Below, piece by piece: positions 9,034-17,710 of a stretch of DNA of 64,000 bases. The number at the start of each line of letters is the position of its first letter. The first letter of the stretch is position 1. Location of the stretch: contig JANQPB010000044.1 of NCBI GenBank assembly GCA_028285495.1, positions 186,001 to 250,000 of the forward strand, in the 5' to 3' direction. The notes beneath the pieces were generated by a model, which had not been told where the DNA came from, searched no databases, and worked only from the letters and a program-made list of their open reading frames with translations. This stretch comes from Acidimicrobiales bacterium. GTDB taxonomy: Bacteria > Actinomycetota > Acidimicrobiia > Acidimicrobiales > SZUA-35. The position numbers and the translations under genes were made by a program.

Positions 9034-9612
9034 GTGACCGACGTGACGTCCTCGACCACCATCACCATGTACGGCGCCGACTGGTGCGGCGACTGTCGCC
9101 GATCGAAGGCCTGGTTCGAGGCCAACGGCGTCGACTACACCTACGTCGACCTGGCGGAGCAGCCGGACGCGGTCGACGTCGTCCTCGAGCGCAACAACGG
9201 CTTCAAGCGGATCCCCGTCATCGTGTTCGGTGACGGCACGCACCTGACCGAGCCGTCCGACGAGGCCATGGCCGCCAAGGTGGGTGAGCTCGGCCTGCTC
9301 GGCGGTGGCGAGGGCGACGCCGGGGAAACCGGGCCGACCTTCGAGGTGGTCGACGTCACCGACGCCGCTCGGTTCGAGCTGCGGCGCGACGGGACGACCG
9401 TCGGGCTCGCGTCCTACCGGCGGCAGGGCGACCGCGTCGTCATCCCCCACGTCGAGACGTTTCCCGAGCACCGGGGTCAGGGCTACGCCGCTCGCCTGAT
9501 GGACGGGGTGCTCGCCCAGATCCGGGCCGGCGGTGCGAAGATCGTGCCGCTGTGCCCCTTCGCCGCCGCCCACATCCGCGACAACCCCGAGTACCACGAC
9601 CTGGTCGCCTGA
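9034..9612 (+). CDS. glutaredoxin - GNAT (COG2388-like) fusion protein
   Basis: A 192-residue two-domain protein. Residues 9-80 are a glutaredoxin/mycoredoxin fold: ITMYGADWCGDC carries the redox pair CGDC, FKRIPVIVF holds the cis-Pro, and GDGTHLTEPSDEAM follows. After a Gly-rich linker, residues 105-192 are a small GNAT-type acetyltransferase of the YjdJ/COG2388 type (VIPHVETFPEHRGQGYAARLM, then CPFAAAHIRDNPEYHDL). The CPF...P-E-Y tail is the mark of that family. GTG 9034 is the most likely start, with ATG 9067 just before the first strand as an alternative. Each domain is known alone, so the fusion suggests a redox-linked small-molecule or protein acetylation. That function is inference. 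Confidence 0.85.
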   Translation: MTDVTSSTTITMYGADWCGDCRRSKAWFEANGVDYTYVDLAEQPDAVDVVLERNNGFKRIPVIVFGDGTHLTEPSDEAMAAKVGELGLLGGGEGDAGETGPTFEVVDVTDAARFELRRDGTTVGLASYRRQGDRVVIPHVETFPEHRGQGYAARLMDGVLAQIRAGGAKIVPLCPFAAAHIRDNPEYHDLVA

Positions 9613-9732
9613 CCCGGAGCAGACGGTCGGCCGCGGGTGTCGACGACCTCCCGCGCCCGCCCGGTCCCGGAGTGCGCAGCGATCGGAGCGACCCCTACAC
9701 TCCGGGGCGATCGAGCGTGGGGAGGACCACCG

Positions 9733-10422
9733 ATGAGCCAGGGCAACGTGACACCGGGTTGGTACCACGCCGAGGGCGATCCACCGGGAACGACCCGGTG
9801 GTGGGACGGCTCCCAGTGGGTCGGCGACCCCCAGGCGCCGGGGCAGGCCCAGCCGGGCGCACCGGGCGTCGGGTTCGGCGCGGGGATGCCGGGCGCAGGT
9901 GGCATCCCGAGCCTGGCCTCGGCCGGGGCCCGCATCGGTGGCCGGTTCATCGACGGTCTGATCTGGCTCATCATCGGCTTCGTCACGAACCTGCCCGTGT
10001 TCAGCCAGACGATCGGCGAGACGATCGAGGCGGCCGAGGAGAACCGCGACCCGGTGATCGACGTCAGCCCGGCGCTGATCATCGTGACCGGCCTGGTGAA
10101 CCTGGCCCTGATCGTCGCCTACGAGGTCTTCCTCAACTCCAGGGGCAAGGGAACGCCGGGCAAGCGGGCGGTGTCGGCCCGCATCATCAAGGAGGACGGC
10201 TCGGACCTCGACGACCGAGCCGCCCTGCTCCGCATCAGCCCCTGGATCGCGCTCCAGATCCTCGGGATCATCTGGGGCGTCGCCTCGTCCGGCGGCGGCG
10301 GCTTCACCAGCTCGATCCCGAGCCTGCTCGTCACGATCGCCGGATTGGTGATGATCTTCTCCGACAGCCGCCGTCAGACGCCATGGGACAAGATCGCCAA
10401 GACGATCGTGGTCTCCCGCTGA
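9733..10422 (+). CDS. RDD-family membrane protein with N-terminal DUF2510-like domain
   Basis: A 229-residue protein. Residues 8-30 (PGWYHAEGDPPGTTRWWDGSQW cut by its Trp pattern) match the short Trp-rich DUF2510 module found before actinobacterial membrane proteins. A Gly/Pro/Ala linker follows. From residue 55 on is an RDD domain with GARIGGRFIDGLI (the Arg-Asp pair), three hydrophobic segments and the GKGTPGKRAVSARI motif. The role is unknown; some RDD proteins transport Na+ or compatible solutes. ATG 9733 follows a GGGGAGG Shine-Dalgarno, and TACACT (9696-9701) is a plausible -10 giving an ordinary short leader. A hairpin follows the stop. Confidence 0.88.
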   Translation: MSQGNVTPGWYHAEGDPPGTTRWWDGSQWVGDPQAPGQAQPGAPGVGFGAGMPGAGGIPSLASAGARIGGRFIDGLIWLIIGFVTNLPVFSQTIGETIEAAEENRDPVIDVSPALIIVTGLVNLALIVAYEVFLNSRGKGTPGKRAVSARIIKEDGSDLDDRAALLRISPWIALQILGIIWGVASSGGGGFTSSIPSLLVTIAGLVMIFSDSRRQTPWDKIAKTIVVSR

Positions 10423-10432
10423 CGACGCCGCC

Positions 10433-10461
10433 GATCCGCCGGCTCAGCGGCTGAGCGGATC
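10433..10461. terminator. bidirectional terminator hairpin
   Basis: GATCCG...CGGATC outside and CTCAG-CGG-CTGAG inside form one stem with a 4-nt bulge. It lies between two convergent genes whose stops are at 10422 and 10483. Confidence 0.55.
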
Positions 10462-10482
10462 GACGACGCCGATCCGGGTGGC

Positions 10483-11001
10483 CTACTCGGCGGCGACGCC
10501 GATCCGACGGGCATAGTCGGCGCGGATCTCGTCGTCGTCGAGCAGCCGGAGGGACAGGTCGACCGTCTCGGCCGGCACCGGGCACTCGAGGCCGAGCGGG
10601 CGGCGGATGTCCTGGCCGTGCACGACGATCTCGCTGAGCGGGATCTCGGGGCCGAGCCGGGGCGGGCGCCACGGGTTCTCGGCGTTGGACCGCAGCGTGG
10701 CGATCCGCTCGGCCCTGGTGGTCCTGGCGGCCACCTTGGCCGTCATGGCCAGGATGACCCGATCGAGGTTGCCGCGGTGGCGGATCATGGCGGCGACGAA
10801 CCTCGGGGTCGAGATCTCGAAGGGGACGATCAGGTGGGCCGCCACCTCGTCGACGGTCCAGGCCGCGCACTGGCTCGGCGTCGCCCACTGCTCCTCGGTC
10901 AGGCCCTCCAGCTCGTCGGCCAGGCGGCGTCGCTCGGTGGCGATGCTGGTCCAGATGAGCTCACGGTCGGTCTGGCCGTCGGTGCCGTTGGTCATGGTCA
11001 T
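10483..11001 (-). CDS. mycothiol-dependent maleylpyruvate isomerase-family (DinB-like) protein
   Basis: A 172-residue member of the actinobacterial TIGR03083/maleylpyruvate-isomerase fold. It has the marker CAAWTVDEVAAHL, whose His is a metal ligand, and SEIVVHGQDIRRPL with further candidate ligands. This is the metal-binding four-helix DinB fold. Proteins of this family use mycothiol as thiol co-substrate or are of unknown function. This one ends soon after the isomerase core and lacks the usual C-terminal domain. The ATG at 11001 follows GGAG by 6 nt. The substrate is not known. Confidence 0.85.
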   Translation of the reverse strand: MTMTNGTDGQTDRELIWTSIATERRRLADELEGLTEEQWATPSQCAAWTVDEVAAHLIVPFEISTPRFVAAMIRHRGNLDRVILAMTAKVAARTTRAERIATLRSNAENPWRPPRLGPEIPLSEIVVHGQDIRRPLGLECPVPAETVDLSLRLLDDDEIRADYARRIGVAAE

Positions 11002-11078
11002 GATCCGCTCCTCGTCGGGTCGTGGTCACCAACACGACGCACGACGAGGACCGGAAACGACGACCGGACCGAAAAAGG

Positions 11079-13367
11079 TCAGGAGGCGTCGTTCATCGCC
11101 CGCCACACCCGCTGGGCGGTGGTCGGCATCTCGACGTGGCGGACGCCGAGATGCGACAGCGCGTCGACGACGGCGTTGTGGACCGCCGGGGCGGCGCCGA
11201 TCGAGCCCGACTCGCCGATGCCCTTCGCCCCCAGCGGGTTGCGTGGCGTCGGGGTCTCCATCGGGATGCGCTCGAAGCTGGGCAGCTCGGCGGCGGAGGC
11301 GATGCCGTAGTCCATGAAGTTGGCGGTCTGGGGGTTCCCGTCGGCGTCGTAGGCGAACTCCTCCATCAGCACGTGGGCGATGCCGGAGGCGGCCCCGCCG
11401 TGGACCTGCCCGTCGACGATCATCGGGTTGACGATGACGCCGGCGTCGTCGCAGGCGACGTGGCGGACCGGGGTCACGGCTCCGGTGTCGCGGTCGACCT
11501 CGACGATCGAGAGGTGGGCCCCGAACGGGAACGTGGCCCCCTCGGGCTCGAAGTCGACCTCGGCCCTCAGATCGCCACCAGACTGCTCGTGGTGGCGGCT
11601 GGCCACATCGGACCAACCGGTCGACACCGCAGGCGTGCCGACCACCGAGAACGAACCGGTCGCCGGGTCGAGCCGGACGTCGTCCGGGTTGGCCTCCAGC
11701 AGCTCGGCTGCGATCTGGCGGGCCTCGTCGACCACGGCGTCACTCGCCTGGGTGACGGCCGAGCCGCCGAGCTGGAGCGAGCGGGAGCCACCGGTACCGC
11801 CGCCGCGGGGCACCTCGTCGGTGTCGCCGTGCCGGACCTCGATGCGGTCGATCGGGATGCCGGTGATGCCGCTGGCCAGCTGGGCGAACGTGGTGTGGTG
11901 GCCCTGGCCGTGGGCGGAGGAGCCGGTGAGGATCAGCGCCGACCCGTCCGGCCTGACCTGGATCGAGCCGTACTCGGGGCTGCTCATCGGGTTCGTGATC
12001 TCGACGTAGGTCGACCAGCCGAGGCCGAGCAGCGGGCGACCGGGGTCGCTGCGGCGGGCCTCCTGCTCGGCCCGGAGGCCGGCGTAGTCGGCGGCCTCGA
12101 TCACCGTGTCGAGGGCCTTGGCGTACTCGCCGGTGTCCATCGCCGCCCCGGTCGGGGTGGTCAGTGGAAAGGCCTCGGGGGCCAGGAAGTTGCGGCGCCG
12201 GACCTCGGCCGGGTCCAACCCGATCTCGGTGGCGAACAGGTCGATCATGCGCTCGATGGCGTGGGTCGCCTCGGGCCGGCCGGCCCCCCGGTAGGCGCCG
12301 ACGGGGGCGGTGTTGGTGACCACCGAGGCGGAGCTGAACGCGACCTTGGGGATGTCGTAGACGCCCGAGGCCATCATCCGGGTCAGCATCGGCAGCACGG
12401 CCCCGATCGCCGGGTAGCCGCCGGCGTCCTGGACCACGTGGAGCTGGTAACCGGTGATCTTCCCCTCACGGGTGCCGGCCAGCGCGGCGCGGTACTCCTG
12501 GGCCCGGCCGTGGACCATGCCGACCATGTTCTCCGAGCGGGTCTCGCACCAGCGGACCGGCCGATCGAGCCGGCGGGCGGCCAGGGCGACCACGATGTCC
12601 TCGGGGTAGGCGCCGTTCTTGGCCCCGAAGCCGCCCCCGACGTCGGGGGTGATGACGCGGACCCGGTCGGCGTCGACGCCGATGGCGGCGGCCAGGCTGT
12701 CCCGGGTGGTGTGGGGGAACTGGGTCGACGACCACTGTGTCAGCCGCGGCTCGCCGCTCCCTCCCTCGTCGGTGGCGTCGCGCTCCCAGCGGGCCAGGGC
12801 GGCCCGCGGCTCGAGCGGGGCGGCGGTGAGGCGGTGGTTGCGGAACGACAGCTCGACGGTGACCTCGCCGTCGGCCAGCACGTCCTCGTCACCGGGCGGG
12901 AAGCCGGTGACCGTGTTGGTGCCGGCCTCCGGGAACAGGAGGGTCTCGTCGGCCAACGCCTGCTCGGTGGTGGCCACGACGTCGAGGGGCTCGTAGTCGA
13001 TCACGACGGCCTCGGCTGCGTCGACCCCGGCCTCCCGGGTCTCCGACAGCACGACCGCCACCAGTTCACCGACGTAGCGGACCCGGTCGGTGGCCAGCCA
13101 CGAGCGGGTCATGGCCTGGTTGAACATCGGCATCGACGGCGGCTGCGGCTCGAGCCCGAGGTCGGCCGCGGTCAGCACGGCGACGACGCCGGGCATGGCC
13201 GCGGCCTCGGCGGTGTCGACGCCGGTGATGTCGGCGTTGGCCATGACCGAGCGGACGAACGTGGCGTGCAGCGCATCGGCCGGGGCGAGGTCGTCGACGT
13301 AGGACCCGCCGACGGTGAGCAGCTCCGGGTCCTCCCGGCGGACGACCCTGGTTCCGATCATGCTCAT
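11079..13367 (-). CDS. xanthine dehydrogenase-family molybdopterin-binding large subunit (CoxL-like, form II)
   Basis: A 762-residue molybdenum hydroxylase large subunit. It has the N-terminal Ald_Xan_dh hammerhead domain (RREDPELLTVGGSYVDDL) and a Moco-binding domain with GGGFGAKNGAYPEDI, PVGAYRGAGRPEATHAIER and, near the end, GAKGIGESGSIGAAPAVHNA with the catalytic Glu. The active-site loop reads AYRGAGR, the form II signature. Aerobic CO dehydrogenase (form I) has AYRCSFR, so CO is not the likely substrate. Such enzymes hydroxylate aromatic heterocycles or aldehydes. SD AGAGAGG lies 7 nt before ATG 13367. The Fe-S small and FAD medium subunits normally encoded beside it are absent from the window, so this is an orphan large subunit. 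Confidence 0.92.
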   Translation of the reverse strand: MSMIGTRVVRREDPELLTVGGSYVDDLAPADALHATFVRSVMANADITGVDTAEAAAMPGVVAVLTAADLGLEPQPPSMPMFNQAMTRSWLATDRVRYVGELVAVVLSETREAGVDAAEAVVIDYEPLDVVATTEQALADETLLFPEAGTNTVTGFPPGDEDVLADGEVTVELSFRNHRLTAAPLEPRAALARWERDATDEGGSGEPRLTQWSSTQFPHTTRDSLAAAIGVDADRVRVITPDVGGGFGAKNGAYPEDIVVALAARRLDRPVRWCETRSENMVGMVHGRAQEYRAALAGTREGKITGYQLHVVQDAGGYPAIGAVLPMLTRMMASGVYDIPKVAFSSASVVTNTAPVGAYRGAGRPEATHAIERMIDLFATEIGLDPAEVRRRNFLAPEAFPLTTPTGAAMDTGEYAKALDTVIEAADYAGLRAEQEARRSDPGRPLLGLGWSTYVEITNPMSSPEYGSIQVRPDGSALILTGSSAHGQGHHTTFAQLASGITGIPIDRIEVRHGDTDEVPRGGGTGGSRSLQLGGSAVTQASDAVVDEARQIAAELLEANPDDVRLDPATGSFSVVGTPAVSTGWSDVASRHHEQSGGDLRAEVDFEPEGATFPFGAHLSIVEVDRDTGAVTPVRHVACDDAGVIVNPMIVDGQVHGGAASGIAHVLMEEFAYDADGNPQTANFMDYGIASAAELPSFERIPMETPTPRNPLGAKGIGESGSIGAAPAVHNAVVDALSHLGVRHVEMPTTAQRVWRAMNDAS

Positions 13368-13518
13368 GCGGTGACCTCTCTCACGTCGATCTCCTGGCGG
13401 TGCAGTCTCCGCCGGCCCGTCTGGCCGGCCGTGGACCTACTCTACGTTCCAGAATCCAGACTCGGGTTTGTCGGGGTGGATGGGTGCGACCGGCGCCGTC
13501 CGCCGCCGGCTGCGACCG

Positions 13519-14202
13519 TCAGCGGCGGCGGGCCAGGACGAAGGCCTGGGTGGTCGACTCGTGGGCGCCGACCGGCTCTCGCATCGAGACGGCATCGACG
13601 AGCAGCCCGGCCGCGGTCAGGCCGGCGGTGACGGCCTCGGCCGGGTGGCGGTAGGACGTCGAGACGTGCTCGGGCGCCGTCGGACGGGGCCGCTCGACCC
13701 GCTCGCCGGCGCCGGTCTGGAAGCCGAGGAGCAGCCGACCACCCGGCCGGATGACCCGGTTCAGCTCGTGCCAGATCACGGGCAGGCCACCGGGCGCCGT
13801 GTGGATGATCGAGTACCAGGCCACCGCCCCGACCAGGGCGGCATCGGCGATGGGCAGGGCGCCGAGCGCACCCCGGACGAATCGCAGCGTCGGGTGGGAG
13901 GCCCGACCGCCGGCCAGCATCCCGGCCGACAGGTCGAGGCCGAGCACGGGCAGCCCGGCCCGGTCGAGGAGGGCGGCGACCCGGCCGGGGCCGCAGCCGA
14001 GGTCGGCCACCGGCCCGTCCGGCCCGCCGTCGACGTGCTCGACGAAGGCGGCCAGCAGCGCCCGGTCGAGCGGCTGCTCGATCTCGGCCCGGATCTCCCG
14101 ACCGACGAGCGTCAGGTACTGGTCGACGGTGGCGTCGTAGGCGGCGATCGTGGCCGCCAGCGCGTCGGGTGCTGGTTCGATCGACCGGTCCGGAGCGGGC
14201 AT
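13519..14202 (-). CDS. class I SAM-dependent methyltransferase
   Basis: A 227-residue methyltransferase of the methyltransf_11/25 type. SAM motif I is VADLGCGPGRVAALL, the acidic strand is VLGLDLSAGM, and the loop before strand 4 is AVAWYSIIHTAPGGLPVIWHELNRVIRPGG cut after the Pro-Gly-Gly. Start ATG 14202 is supported by TACGGT ending 7 nt before it (plus-strand 14210-14215). The open frame continues upstream but lacks homology. It is divergent from the DUF3179 lipoprotein gene. The substrate is unknown. Confidence 0.88.
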   Translation of the reverse strand: MPAPDRSIEPAPDALAATIAAYDATVDQYLTLVGREIRAEIEQPLDRALLAAFVEHVDGGPDGPVADLGCGPGRVAALLDRAGLPVLGLDLSAGMLAGGRASHPTLRFVRGALGALPIADAALVGAVAWYSIIHTAPGGLPVIWHELNRVIRPGGRLLLGFQTGAGERVERPRPTAPEHVSTSYRHPAEAVTAGLTAAGLLVDAVSMREPVGAHESTTQAFVLARRR

Positions 14203-14272
14203 CGGCCCGACCGTAGTCCGACCTCCGCCGCCGAAACGGAACAAGATCCCGTCCCGGGAGGTTTGGGTGTCC

Positions 14273-15676
14273 ATGGGGATCGGCCACCGGGGGGACCGGG
14301 CGGTCGGCATCGCTCGGTTGCCGGCCACGGCGGCGCTGCTGGCGCCGACGTTGCTCGCGCTGGCGCTGCTCGCCTCCTGCACCGCCGGCGGCGACCGCGA
14401 TGCCGCGACGGCCCCCCTCGATCCCGACCTGACCGCCGCCGTCGACGCCGCCGTCACCGATGCAGCCAGATCGGCCGGCGAACCGTTGCTCACCCCCGAC
14501 CCGGAGGTCTACGTCGCCCTGGCCGACGCCATGGCCGCCGCCGACGACCCCCGCGCCGGCTGGGTGATGGTCGACCTCGGCCAGTTCGTCTTCCGCCCCG
14601 AACCGGCGGCGGGGCTCATCGAGGGAGCCAGTGGCCTGGCCGGCGCCGAGTTCACGGTCCGCACCTGGTGGAAGGGTCTCGGCGACCACCTGATCACCGC
14701 CGACGTCGCCGCCCCACCCGGGCTGCTCGACTGGAAGCGCGAGCTCTACGGCGCCGCCGACACCACGTTCCTCCGATTCCTCGACGCGGACGCCGACGTC
14801 GACTGGCGACACGTGAGCTTCGGCGGGGTGCTGCCGGACGACCGCCCATTCGGCTCGCCCGAGACCTGCTGGTGCATCCCCGCGCTCGACGATCCGCCGG
14901 CGGTGCCGGCCGCCGACGCGTCCTGGTACCCGGACCACCGGCTGGTGTTCGGCGTCGAGGTCGGCGGCGAGCACCGGGCCTACCCGCTGCACATCATGGA
15001 GGCCCACGAGCTGGTGAACGACACCCTCGGCGGCCGGCCGATCTCGCTCACCTACTGCACGCTGTGCCGCTCGGCGGTGGCGGTGCTGCTCGACGACCTA
15101 CCGGCGGGCGTCGAGCGACCGGTGCTGCGGACGTCCGGGCTGTTGCAGCGCTCGAACAAGCTCGTCTTCGATCGGGTCACGTACTCGCTGATCGACCAGT
15201 TCACCGGTGAGGCGCTGTCCGGCCCGCTGGCCGAGGCCGGCGTGACCCTCCCCCGGGTCACGGTGGTGACCAGCCGCTGGGACGAGTGGCGGGCCGCCCA
15301 CCCCGACACCACGTTCACGGCCGGCAAGGACGGCGCCGGCGAGGACTACCCCCTCGACCCGCTCGGCGAGCGCGACGCCGCCGGCCCGATCTTCCCCGTC
15401 GGCGGCTTCCCCGACGACCTCCGGGCGATCCAGCGGGTGGTCGGCGTGATCGAGGGCGGGACCGACGGGGCCGGACCGGCGGTCGCCTTCGCCGTCGACG
15501 ACCTGGCCGCCGCGATCGAGGCCGGCGAGACGGTCACCCACCGGGGCATCACGGTGGTGCCGGACGGCAGCGGCTACCGGCTGGTCGACGCCGACGGCGA
15601 GGAGCTGGTGTCGAGCGAGGCCAGCTGGTTCGCCTGGATCCAGCGCTTCGGCGAGACCGATCTCTGGCCCTCCTGA
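14273..15676 (+). CDS. DUF3179 lipoprotein
   Basis: A 467-residue exported lipoprotein. The signal peptide ends in a lipobox (LALALLASC, Cys at about residue 36). The C-terminal half carries DUF3179 markers: VFGVEVGGEHRAYPLHIMEAH, LVNDTLGGRPISLTYCTLCRSA with its conserved YCTLC-type cysteines, and SGLLQRSNKLVFDR. DUF3179 function is unknown; the conserved cysteines and export suggest metal or redox chemistry. The middle segment contains a Cys-rich PETCWCIP motif. GGGAGG lies 5 nt before GTG 14267 and 11 nt before ATG 14273, and either start is possible. It lies 22 bp upstream of a sugar-dehydrogenase-like lipoprotein and may be co-transcribed with it. Confidence 0.88.
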   Translation: MGIGHRGDRAVGIARLPATAALLAPTLLALALLASCTAGGDRDAATAPLDPDLTAAVDAAVTDAARSAGEPLLTPDPEVYVALADAMAAADDPRAGWVMVDLGQFVFRPEPAAGLIEGASGLAGAEFTVRTWWKGLGDHLITADVAAPPGLLDWKRELYGAADTTFLRFLDADADVDWRHVSFGGVLPDDRPFGSPETCWCIPALDDPPAVPAADASWYPDHRLVFGVEVGGEHRAYPLHIMEAHELVNDTLGGRPISLTYCTLCRSAVAVLLDDLPAGVERPVLRTSGLLQRSNKLVFDRVTYSLIDQFTGEALSGPLAEAGVTLPRVTVVTSRWDEWRAAHPDTTFTAGKDGAGEDYPLDPLGERDAAGPIFPVGGFPDDLRAIQRVVGVIEGGTDGAGPAVAFAVDDLAAAIEAGETVTHRGITVVPDGSGYRLVDADGEELVSSEASWFAWIQRFGETDLWPS

Positions 15677-15698
15677 CCGGCCCGGTACGGTTGGCCGC

Positions 15699-16784
15699 GT
15701 GCCTCGATCGATGACCCGGGCGGTCGCCCCGCTCGCCCTGGTGTCTGCGCTGGTCGCCGGGGCCTGCGGCGGGAGCGACCCCGACCCGGTGACCGGTGTC
15801 GAGCTGGCCGACGGCTTGGTCGTCACCCAGCTGGTCGCCGGCCTCGACGGGCCGACCCAGCTGGCCCGCCACCCCGACGGTCGGCTCCTGCTCGGCGAGC
15901 TGGCGGGCGGCGAGTCGGATGGTGTCGGCCGGGTGGTGGCGATCGACCTCGACGCGGTGGTCGACGGCGACGACGAGGCGGGTCGGGAGATCCTGGTCGA
16001 TGGCCTGCTCAAGCCGACCGGGGTGGCGGCGCTCGGCGACGAGTTGTGGATCATGGAGGAGCGCACCCTGACCCGGGGCCCGCTCGACGGCGGGAGCGTC
16101 GGCGAGCGGACGATCGTGCTCGACGATCTGCCGTTCAACGGCCGCTCCGAGTCGACGCTGACCCCGACCGACGACGGCACGCTGGTCTACGCCACGTCGG
16201 GGTCGTTGTCGGGTGGGCTGGTGGGCGAGGGCTCCGGGGTGCTGTGGGAGCACGATCCGGCGGTCGGGTCGAGGCCGATCTCGGCCGGCTTCAAGAACGC
16301 CTACGGCCACGTCATCGGACCGGACGGGCAGCTGTGGGCCACCGAGGTGTCGGACGGCTCGTTCGACGGTCAGCCGGCGCCGGACGAGCTGGTCGCCGTG
16401 ACTCCCGGCGTCGACCATGGCTGGCCGGGCTGCATCGGCGATCGCACCCCGGTGGTCGAGTTCGGTGGCGTCGGCGACGACGGCACGGACCGCTGCGCCG
16501 ACGGTCCCCGCTCCCAGGCCCTGTTCCCCCCGGGGGCGACGCCGACGTCGGTTGCCATCGCTCCCTGGGACCCCGAGACGCTGGTCGTTGCGCTGTGGCT
16601 GGAGCGTCGGGTCGTCGCCGTGCCGACCGACCGGGCCGGCGCACCCCACGAGCCGCTCGACCTCGTGACCGACGACGGCAGCGAGGCGTTCCGCCCCCAG
16701 CACCTCCTGGCCGACGGCGACCGCCTGCTCGTCGTCGACTTCGAGGCGGGCCGCATCCTCGCCCTCCGGCCGGACGCGAGCTGA
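15699..16784 (+). CDS. PQQ-type sugar dehydrogenase-like beta-propeller lipoprotein
   Basis: A 361-residue protein with a short signal peptide ending in the lipobox LVAGAC. The remainder is a six-blade-type beta-propeller of the soluble glucose/aldose sugar dehydrogenase (GdhB/YliI) superfamily. Markers are GLDGPTQLARHPDGRLLLGEL, SAGFKNAYGHVIGPDGQLWATE, and VTPGVDHGWPGCIGD followed by the paired Cys. The NAYG and the HGWP motifs occur in that family. Whether it binds PQQ or acts catalytically is not shown. TACGGT ends 7 nt before GTG 15699, supporting that start over ATG 15711. It ends in a hairpin shared with the convergent DM13 gene. Confidence 0.75.
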   Translation: MPRSMTRAVAPLALVSALVAGACGGSDPDPVTGVELADGLVVTQLVAGLDGPTQLARHPDGRLLLGELAGGESDGVGRVVAIDLDAVVDGDDEAGREILVDGLLKPTGVAALGDELWIMEERTLTRGPLDGGSVGERTIVLDDLPFNGRSESTLTPTDDGTLVYATSGSLSGGLVGEGSGVLWEHDPAVGSRPISAGFKNAYGHVIGPDGQLWATEVSDGSFDGQPAPDELVAVTPGVDHGWPGCIGDRTPVVEFGGVGDDGTDRCADGPRSQALFPPGATPTSVAIAPWDPETLVVALWLERRVVAVPTDRAGAPHEPLDLVTDDGSEAFRPQHLLADGDRLLVVDFEAGRILALRPDAS

Positions 16785-16811
16785 CCGCCACCGGAGGGAA
16801 GGTGGCGGTCA
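16782..16811. terminator. bidirectional terminator
   Basis: A perfect 11-bp stem TGACCGCCACC / GGTGGCGGTCA with an 8-nt loop. It begins inside the TGA of the upstream gene and serves two convergent genes. Confidence 0.75.
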
Positions 16812-16838
16812 GACATCTCGGGGATCGGTTGTCGCCGG

Positions 16839-17435
16839 TCAGGCGGTGGCCATCAGCTCGGCGCCGCCGAAGCCGACGCCGAAGCGCTCGCACCAGATCT
16901 CGACGGTGCTGAACACGGTGAGGTCGACCTCGGGTGGGATCTCGTAGTTCTGATCGCCGATGTTGCCCTTGAGGTCGCCGAGGCTGTGGAAGCTGCCGTC
17001 CTCGGCCCGGAGGTACACCTTCAGGTCGGGACCGTTGTCCGAGTCGAAGTTCTCGAAGCGGAGGAAGCGCTGCTCGGTCCCGTCGTTGAGCACCAGCGCA
17101 TCGCCGGTGATCTCGTAGCGGGACTCGCCCGAGAACTGCCCGCTGAACAGCGTGACGATCTCGGCCGGCTCGGTGTCCGGCATGGCGGCGTCGGTCGATT
17201 CGTCCGACTCGGTCCGGTTCTCCTCGGCCTCGGCCATCGCCTCCTGGAATTCCTCGGTTTCGGCGGTGGCGTCCTGCTCGGCGGCGGTGGCGGTGAAGAT
17301 CGGGCCGGCCTCGTTGACCTCGTTGTCGATGAAGGCGGCCTGGATGCCGAAGAAGCCGAAGGCCAGCCAGGCCAGGAAGGCGACGACGACGACAGCCACT
17401 CCGCCCAGAAGTGGTTTGTTCTGCGTGAGATTCAT
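16839..17435 (-). CDS. membrane-anchored DM13-domain protein
   Basis: A 198-residue protein. One N-terminal transmembrane helix (residues 10-33) is followed by an acidic Glu/Asp/Thr-rich linker (45-88) and a DM13 domain. The domain markers are FSGQFSGESRYEITGDALVL, NFDSDNGPDLKVYL, GDLKGNIGDQNYEIP and VEIWCERFGVGFG. DM13 is a proposed electron-transfer domain related to DOMON, with a single conserved Cys (here in WCERF). The topology puts the domain outside the membrane. It is convergent with two exported lipoproteins, so this stretch may encode envelope redox proteins; that link is inference. Confidence 0.88.
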   Translation of the reverse strand: MNLTQNKPLLGGVAVVVVAFLAWLAFGFFGIQAAFIDNEVNEAGPIFTATAAEQDATAETEEFQEAMAEAEENRTESDESTDAAMPDTEPAEIVTLFSGQFSGESRYEITGDALVLNDGTEQRFLRFENFDSDNGPDLKVYLRAEDGSFHSLGDLKGNIGDQNYEIPPEVDLTVFSTVEIWCERFGVGFGGAELMATA

Positions 17436-17560
17436 GAAGGGGGAACGGTCCTGGCTCGGCTGCGATTCCGGCAGCGGTGGTGAACAAGCTGTGAACGGCC
17501 CGGAGATGACCCCGACCCGACCAGCATCCTACGATGCGAACGGATCCGGGGGAGGAGCGG

Positions 17561-17590
17561 GACGGCCAGACGATGGACGGCCAGACGATG
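17561..17590 (+). repeat. 15-bp tandem duplication
   Basis: Two perfect tandem copies of GACGGCCAGACGATG (17561-17575, 17576-17590), each carrying an ATG. They lie in the 333-bp stretch 17436-17768 between DM13 and the LLM gene. That stretch otherwise holds the acyltransferase remnant, a 14-bp repeat and the LLM gene's Shine-Dalgarno. Confidence 0.85.
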
Positions 17591-17624
17591 AACGAAGCCG
17601 ACGTCCCGGTTCTGGGTTCGCCGG

Positions 17625-17705
17625 TGGTCGGACGCCTCCTACTGGATGTACCTGGCCCACCTGCCGCTGGTGTACGTGTTCCAGGGGGTGGCCATCGCCA
17701 TCGGC
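17625..17705 (+). pseudogene. remnant of an acyltransferase-3 (OafA/YrhL-type) C-terminus
   Basis: One frame reads WSDASYWMYLAHLPLVYVFQ and then GVAIAIG, a close match in style to a membrane helix of acyltransferase family 3 proteins (the S-Y-W-x-Y-L-x-H-L-P-L pattern). Only about 25 codons remain, with no start and with simple repeats on both sides. The frame runs on into the LLM gene by chance. It looks like a deletion scar of a lost acyltransferase gene. Confidence 0.5.
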
Positions 17706-17710
17706 CGAGC

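Noticed and set aside
11079..13367. Aerobic CO dehydrogenase (CoxL form I)
   Set aside because: The active-site loop is AYRGAGR, not AYRCSFR, and the other Cox genes are absent.
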